Positions 61,367 to 64,000 of a stretch of 64,000 nt of DNA are shown one piece after another. The notes beneath the pieces were generated by a model. It had not been told where the DNA came from. It ran no database searches and saw only the letters and a program-made list of their open reading frames with translations. The DNA is from JACPFJ01 sp036504875 (GTDB lineage: Bacteria > Desulfobacterota > Desulfuromonadia > Geobacterales > Pseudopelobacteraceae): the NCBI GenBank assembly GCA_036504875.1, contig DASXUK010000010.1:1-64000 (forward strand), written 5' to 3'. The first letter of the stretch is position 1; every line of letters begins with the position of its first letter. The position numbers and the translations under genes were made by a program.

Positions 61367-63064
61367 TCAGGAGACCTTCACACTAACCACTTCATTGCCG
61401 TTTACGTCCAAAACATGAACCGCGCAGGCCAGGCAGGGGTCAAAAGAGTGAATGGTCCGCAGGAGCTCAAGCGGCTTGTTCTGGTCAGCCACCGGCGTAC
61501 CCACCAGTGCCGCCTCGTAGGGCCCACGCTGTCCCTTGGCATCGCGAGGCGAGGCATTCCAGGTCGAGGGTACCACCGCCTGGTAATTGAGAATTTTCTG
61601 GTCCTTGATCTTGATCCAATGTCCCAGCGAGCCGCGCGGCGCTTCATGCCAACCATAGCCCTGCGCCTCGGCCGGCCAATCGGCAGGATCCCATTTTTCA
61701 TTGCCGTGGATGCGGTAATCACCCGAGGCTATATTAGCGATCAGTTCATCCAGCCACTTAGGTGTCTGGCGAGCGATCAAAAGACAGTCAATGCCGCGGG
61801 CGGCGGTTCGGCCCAAGGTGGAGAAAAGTGCGTCGGCTCCCACCCCAAGCTTGGCCAGTACCATGTCAACGGCAGCCTTGGTCTCTTTATGACCGGAAAC
61901 ATAGGCCACCAGAACGCGCGCCAGCGGTCCGACCTCCATGGGACGTTCCTCGTAGCGAGGCGCCTTGACCCATGAGTATTTTTTGTCGGTATCCAGGTAT
62001 TCGTATGGTGGCTTTGGTCCGGTGTAGGCCGCCTCCGACTCCCCATCCCAGGGATGCAGGCCCTTGCCTTTTGAGTCGGCATACTCGTACCAGGAATGGT
62101 CAACGTACTCGCTGATTTTTCGGTGATCGACCGGCAGGATCCTGGAGATATCCTTGTTCAGGATTATGCCCTGCGGGAACCAAAGCTTGCCATTGGCATC
62201 GGGAAATTCGCCGTAACACATGAAATTGCCGACCCCGCCGCCGATAGCAGCCCACTCCTTGTAGTAAGAAGCCACCGCCAACAGGTCGGGGATATAGACA
62301 TTCTCAACAAAATTTTTGGCCTTCTTCAGCAGCCCTTTGATCTCAATCAGCTTGTCGGCATTGAGCGCATTTTGTGAATCAGGGTCAATCGGGATTGACA
62401 TACCCCCCACCAGAAATGTCTGCGGGTGCGGATTCTTGCTGCCCAGGATGGCGTGGACCTTAATGACATCCTTCTGCCACTCCAGGGCCTCAAGATAATG
62501 AGCCGTGGCCATCAGGTTGGCCTCCGGTGGCAATTTATAGGCCGGGTGCCCCCAGTAGGCATTAGCAAACGGGCCCAATCGCCCGGAGCCGACAAAAGCT
62601 TTGAGCCGGTCTTGGGTGGCCTTGAAATAAGTGGTTGAGTTCTTGGGCCACTCCGAAATGGAGGCAGCCAGGGCCGAGGTCTTGGCCGGATCGGCCTTGA
62701 GAGCAGAGGTTACATCGACCCAGTCCAGCGCATGCAGATGATAAAAATGGATCACGTGATCCTGCACATTCTGGATACCCATGATTATGTTGCGGATCAA
62801 CTGGGCATTAGGTGGAATTTTAAGCTTGAGGGCATCCTCTACGGCGCGGATGGAAGCGATCGAGTGGACAGTGGTGCATACCCCGCAAAAGCGCTGCGTC
62901 CAGTACCAGGCCTCGCGCGGGTCGCGACCCTGAAGGATCTTTTCAATCCCGCGGAACATGGTGCTGGAGCTCCAGGCATCGGTGATCTTACCGTTGTTGA
63001 TCTCGGCCTCAATGCGCAGATGCCCCTCAATCCTGGTGATCGGATCTACAACAATCTTTGCCAT
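61367..63064 (-). CDS. hybC: [NiFe]-hydrogenase large subunit (group 1, Hyb-like)
   Basis: 565 residues. Nickel ligands: RFCGVC (Cys60, Cys63) and DPCLAC (Cys544, Cys547). Cleavage by the protease is expected after His550, leaving a 15-residue tail (VLDVNGNEVVSVKVS). The length and RIEGHLRIE start fit membrane-bound uptake hydrogenases. AGGGGAGGG precedes the ATG. The small subunit, membrane and iron-sulfur partners normally encoded upstream are absent: the upstream neighbour, 59 bases away, is polyphosphate kinase. Confidence 0.95.
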   Translation of the reverse strand: MAKIVVDPITRIEGHLRIEAEINNGKITDAWSSSTMFRGIEKILQGRDPREAWYWTQRFCGVCTTVHSIASIRAVEDALKLKIPPNAQLIRNIIMGIQNVQDHVIHFYHLHALDWVDVTSALKADPAKTSALAASISEWPKNSTTYFKATQDRLKAFVGSGRLGPFANAYWGHPAYKLPPEANLMATAHYLEALEWQKDVIKVHAILGSKNPHPQTFLVGGMSIPIDPDSQNALNADKLIEIKGLLKKAKNFVENVYIPDLLAVASYYKEWAAIGGGVGNFMCYGEFPDANGKLWFPQGIILNKDISRILPVDHRKISEYVDHSWYEYADSKGKGLHPWDGESEAAYTGPKPPYEYLDTDKKYSWVKAPRYEERPMEVGPLARVLVAYVSGHKETKAAVDMVLAKLGVGADALFSTLGRTAARGIDCLLIARQTPKWLDELIANIASGDYRIHGNEKWDPADWPAEAQGYGWHEAPRGSLGHWIKIKDQKILNYQAVVPSTWNASPRDAKGQRGPYEAALVGTPVADQNKPLELLRTIHSFDPCLACAVHVLDVNGNEVVSVKVS

Positions 63065-63123
63065 TCATCCCTCCCCTACTTCATAAGCAATCATAAATTG
63101 AAAAACTATAACATAAAAAATAA

Positions 63124-64000
63124 TCAAGGTCTTGTTTTGAATTTGGGCTTCTTTTTCTGCTTCATGGATTCCTTCAACCGGTTCTCGGCCTGATCAATCA
63201 GCATCATATGACTTCCCGCGGTATTTGCTTCATCACCGGGCATTCTCTGGACATAGGAGCCATCCGGTTGCATGTCCCAGGCCGAGCGCTGATCAGCAGC
63301 CTGTATTTCAAAAATCTTCCTTAAATCTCGGGTCAGCTCGGACGATTCCACCGGGCAAAGCACCTCCACCCGCGCCTCCAGATTGCGTTTCATGGCATCG
63401 GCCGAAGCAATGAAGTATTCCTCGGCGCCACCGTTATTGAAGTAGTAGATGCGCGAATGTTCCAGAAAACGGCCAACCACGCTGACCACGCGGATATTGT
63501 CGGACAATCCCGGGATTCCGGGACGCAGCCGACAGGTATCGCGCACATACAGGTCGATCTTCACGCCAGCCATGGAGGCGCGGTAAAGCGCCTTGATGAC
63601 ATCGCCATCCTCCAGCGCGTTCATCTTGAACTGGATGAATCCGCCACCCTGTTCAGCCTGCACCAGCATCTCGCGCTCGATCCTGGCCAGCAACGCCTTT
63701 TTCAGGAACCGCGGCGCCGGCGAAAGTTTTTGATAGTTGCGTTTGGCGGTAAAACCGGTGGTCAGATAATTGAACAGTTCGGTGGCATCCTGCCCGATGG
63801 TGGGATCACAGGTCAGCATGCCGATGTCGCTGTAGATGCGCGCTGTATCGGCGTGATAGTTACCGGTGCCGATGTGCACATAGCGCCGCAGGCCGTTGTA
63901 GTCCTGGCGCACCACCAGGATCACCTTGCAGTGGGTCTTTAAGCCGACCACGCCATAGGTGACATGGATACCGGCCTCCTCCATCCGTTCCGCCAGCCGA
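63124..64000 (-). CDS. ppk: Polyphosphate kinase 1, C-terminal part (partial)
   Basis: 292 residues visible; the gene continues past the window edge. RYVHIGTGNYHADTARIYSDIG carries the autophosphorylated histidine of PPK1 and FLEHSRIYYF the second conserved histidine. The frame is open upstream (RLAERMEEAGI). The basic tail (KESMKQKKKPKFKTRP) is longer than in many PPKs. It makes polyphosphate from ATP at the inner membrane or cytoplasm. Confidence 0.93.
   Translation of the reverse strand, partial: RLAERMEEAGIHVTYGVVGLKTHCKVILVVRQDYNGLRRYVHIGTGNYHADTARIYSDIGMLTCDPTIGQDATELFNYLTTGFTAKRNYQKLSPAPRFLKKALLARIEREMLVQAEQGGGFIQFKMNALEDGDVIKALYRASMAGVKIDLYVRDTCRLRPGIPGLSDNIRVVSVVGRFLEHSRIYYFNNGGAEEYFIASADAMKRNLEARVEVLCPVESSELTRDLRKIFEIQAADQRSAWDMQPDGSYVQRMPGDEANTAGSHMMLIDQAENRLKESMKQKKKPKFKTRP

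Noticed and set aside
1..64000. CRISPR array, rRNA or tRNA genes
   Set aside because: No regularly spaced repeats and no tRNA- or rRNA-like segments were seen in the intergenic regions on either strand; short or divergent RNAs cannot be excluded by eye.

Overview
The window looks like chromosomal DNA of a Gram-negative, anaerobic, respiratory bacterium of the Geobacter/Pelobacter type (Desulfuromonadia, formerly Deltaproteobacteria). This is inferred from gene content: a [NiFe]-hydrogenase large subunit with its maturation protease, an oxygen-binding di-iron (ODP-like) protein, a DsrE-like protein, a rhodanese, many chemotaxis and c-di-GMP genes, UbiD, NhaA and a Liv transporter. GC content is moderate, around 50% by eye. 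No rRNA, tRNA or CRISPR array was recognised.

Layout. 1-990 is mobile-element debris: the left end of an IS21-family element (start of istA, paired terminal repeats) has cut a tyrosine-recombinase integrase in two. 1107-4112 is a zinc (or manganese) uptake operon with its own Fur-family regulator, all on the minus strand. 4264-9050 holds a membrane protein fused to a spermidine-synthase-like domain, and a coiled-coil lipoprotein next to an L,D-transpeptidase, which may tether outer membrane to peptidoglycan. 9051-16819 is housekeeping: clpB, nadB, a stand-alone chorismate mutase, a stand-alone DAHP-synthase ferredoxin-like domain, hisS and a GAF-GGDEF response regulator. 16929-25465 has comEC, an exported beta-sandwich protein, an HD-GYP regulator, fbp, a metallo-beta-lactamase-fold phosphodiesterase and mutM. 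25702-33474 has a DsrE-like protein, a LysR regulator diverging from rhodanese and DUF3047 genes, pepA, a YgjP-type metalloprotease, the ODP-like protein and an oligoendopeptidase.

33677-39156 is a tandem array of three mcp-cheW units, each closed by its own terminator. The mcp of the third unit survives only as a frameshifted C-terminal stub. 39205-48000 contains ubiD, a TPR protein, the complete livJHMGF transporter and a CBS-domain gene. 48062-54588 contains nhaA and a TPR-lipoprotein/peptide-transporter operon without its ATPases.

54738-60741 is the most interesting block: a two-domain kinase-like ATPase, a small symporter subunit, a Na+/solute symporter fused to GAF and SpoIIE/RsbU phosphatase domains, a STAS anti-anti-sigma factor and an RsbW-like kinase. 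Together they look like a transporter-gated partner-switching pathway. A 106-bp inverted-repeat element lies between the last two genes. The window ends with a hydrogenase maturation protease, a hydrogenase large subunit lacking its small subunit next door, and the C-terminal part of polyphosphate kinase.
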